DNA from: Bacteroidales bacterium | GTDB lineage: Bacteria; Bacteroidota; Bacteroidia; Bacteroidales; Bacteroidaceae | Assembly: GCA_030523385.1 (NCBI GenBank) | Contig: JAUNIV010000119.1 | Coordinates: forward strand, 1-6,986 | DNA: 6,986 nt | Reading direction: 5' to 3' | Shown: in pieces, positions 6,539-6,986 of the stretch | Layout: every line of letters begins with the position of its first letter | How positions within the stretch are numbered: position 1 is the stretch's first letter | Made by a program: the position numbers and the translations under genes | The notes under the pieces: generated by a model | Databases searched by the model: none | What the model saw: only the letters and a program-made list of their open reading frames with translations | What the model was told of the DNA's origin: nothing

Positions 6539-6572
6539 AGACATTTAGAAAGATTTACTTTCACTCTATATA

Positions 6573-6590
6573 TTGATTAGTATTTGATTA
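6573..6590. repeat. Paired TTGATTA motifs in the arm region
   Basis: TTGATTA occurs at 6573-6579 and 6584-6590, with an 11-bp period of about one helical turn, in the AT-rich stretch between the integrase promoter and the att core. Such spaced short repeats fit arm-type sites for an integrase or directionality factor, but chance is possible in AT-rich DNA. Confidence 0.35.
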
Positions 6591-6639
6591 TCAGTAAATT
6601 GTAATTCTATGATATTTTCTGAAAGTATAAGTTCGAGAG

Positions 6640-6652
6640 CCTGTCTCTCCGC
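6640..6652 (+). other. Attachment site core: 3' end of a tRNA-Ser (att junction)
   Basis: CCTGTCTCTCCGC reads as a tRNA-Ser 3' end: part of the T stem, acceptor strand TCTCTCC, then discriminator G, with no encoded CCA. GTTCGA, like a T loop, stands at 6631-6636, but no T-stem or tRNA body lies to the left, so only the end of the gene is present. From memory, the same 13 bases are the core reported for NBU2-type elements. The left side is element DNA and the right side is flank with a tRNA-style terminator, so this is one of the two junctions of an integrated element. Confidence 0.75.
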
Positions 6653-6682
6653 AAGATAAGTTAAAATAGAAAAAGATAAGTT
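6653..6682. repeat. Short direct repeat next to the att core
   Basis: AAGATAAGTT occurs at 6653-6662 and 6673-6682, 20 bases apart, just right of the att core. The second copy forms part of the terminator's left arm. It may be incidental. Confidence 0.4.
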
Positions 6683-6714
6683 CCACAAGTTCAATGATTT
6701 GTGGAACTTTTTTT
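6678..6714 (+). terminator. Rho-independent terminator downstream of the tRNA end
   Basis: AAGTTCCACAA (6678-6688) and TTGTGGAACTT (6699-6709) form a perfect 11-bp stem with a 10-base loop, followed by a run of seven T (6708-6714). It points rightward, although every gene in the element reads leftward. This fits a terminator for the tRNA-Ser transcript whose 3' end is at 6640-6652. The minus strand also has a T-rich stretch after the stem, so it may also block leftward transcription into the element. Confidence 0.85.
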
Positions 6715-6902
6715 ATACCCTTGTGGTATGCTTTAAAATACACTTTTCGCCTCTAAAAGGCAATGTTTGTAACCTAACTTGATAAAGGAGGAAGAATAAT
6801 TGATATTACCCGTTGGCGGATTTAAATAGTTGGTAATGTCCGCTATTCTATGTTCATTGCCACGATTGTTGATGTACCTCTGAATTCGATATAGACTGCC
6901 CC

Positions 6903-6928
6903 CACCGTTCAACGACCGTTGAACGGTG
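6903..6928. repeat. Perfect 12-bp-armed palindrome in the flank
   Basis: CACCGTTCAACG at 6903-6914 and CGTTGAACGGTG at 6917-6928 are exact reverse complements separated by two bases. Together with the related palindrome at 6968-6984 it suggests a small interspersed palindromic repeat family of the host chromosome, or an operator-like site. Confidence 0.85.
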
Positions 6929-6967
6929 CCCGAAGATATCTTCAAAGGCGGATGAATATATCTGCAT

Positions 6968-6984
6968 CGACCGTTCAGCGGTCG
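6968..6984. repeat. Related palindrome at the window edge
   Basis: CGACCG and CGGTCG flank TTCAG. The segment beginning CGACCGTT also occurs at 6913-6920 in the neighbouring palindrome, 55 bases to the left. The repeat may continue beyond the window. Confidence 0.7.
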
Positions 6985-6986
6985 CT

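Larger units (their letters stand above)
6715..6986. other. Intergenic chromosomal flank without a recognisable gene
   Basis: No convincing coding region is seen on either strand. The longest frame, 70 codons on the minus strand at 6733-6945, has no family resemblance and begins within a palindrome. A purine-rich AAAGGAGG at 6784-6791 has no useful start codon after it. The last 90 bases hold GC-rich palindromic repeats. Confidence 0.6.

Noticed and set aside
6481..6564. 28-residue N-terminal extension of the integrase to an ATG at 6564
   Set aside because: It would run through the promoter and the TTGGGTGTA repeats, and its residues do not look like the family. The ATG at 6480 begins the recognisable arm-binding domain.
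6600..6655. Complete tRNA gene
   Set aside because: Only the acceptor 3' strand and a T-loop-like GTTCGA are present. The bases before it cannot form T, anticodon or D stems.
6784..6791. AAAGGAGG as a plus-strand ribosome site
   Set aside because: No ATG follows at a usable distance, and a TTG start would give only a few codons before a stop.
6733..6945. Minus-strand 70-codon frame in the flank
   Set aside because: Its start region falls in the palindromic repeat, it has no ribosome site or promoter, and it shows no recognisable domain.

Overview
The window looks like the integrase-bearing end of an integrated mobilizable element (IME/NBU-like) in a gut Bacteroidales genome (Bacteroides, Phocaeicola or Parabacteroides), plus about 330 bases of chromosomal flank. 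Three things point there. Promoter candidates follow the Bacteroides pattern (TTTG at -33, TAnnTTTG at -7). Most starts have no Shine-Dalgarno sequence. The gene set (Bacteroidetes-type tyrosine recombinase, DUF3853-like helix-turn-helix protein, RepA-like ATPase, TOPRIM primase) is typical of such elements. All six genes are on the minus strand, so the element reads from right to left.

Right edge, 6653-6986: apparent chromosome with no convincing gene. It holds a strong plus-strand terminator and, at the very end, GC-rich palindromic repeats. At 6640-6652 lies CCTGTCTCTCCGC, which reads as the 3' end of a tRNA-Ser (acceptor strand TCTCTCC, discriminator G). From memory it matches the att core reported for NBU2-type elements. 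The terminator fits as the transcript end of the displaced tRNA gene, whose intact copy should lie at the other end of the element, outside the window.

Element, right to left: an attachment and arm region (6481-6639) with the integrase promoter embedded in TTGGGTGTA repeats; the integrase (5200-6480); then a self-contained two-gene unit with its own promoter and terminator, made of a DUF1016/PDDEXK nuclease (3845-5134) and an unrecognised coiled-coil protein (2796-3833). Next comes the replication block: a small helix-turn-helix protein (2264-2572), the ATPase (1173-2249), a repeat-rich spacer of two 12-bp-armed palindromic units (1037-1159), and the primase (4-960). Mobilization genes are expected further left but are not visible.

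How the parts work together (inference): the integrase recombines at the tRNA end. The helix-turn-helix protein may regulate the block or assist excision. The ATPase and primase would drive replication of the excised circle, possibly from the palindromic repeats between their genes. The nuclease plus coiled-coil pair looks like cargo, perhaps defence, and is the least understood part. The repeat-bearing spacer and this cargo pair are the best candidates for something undescribed.
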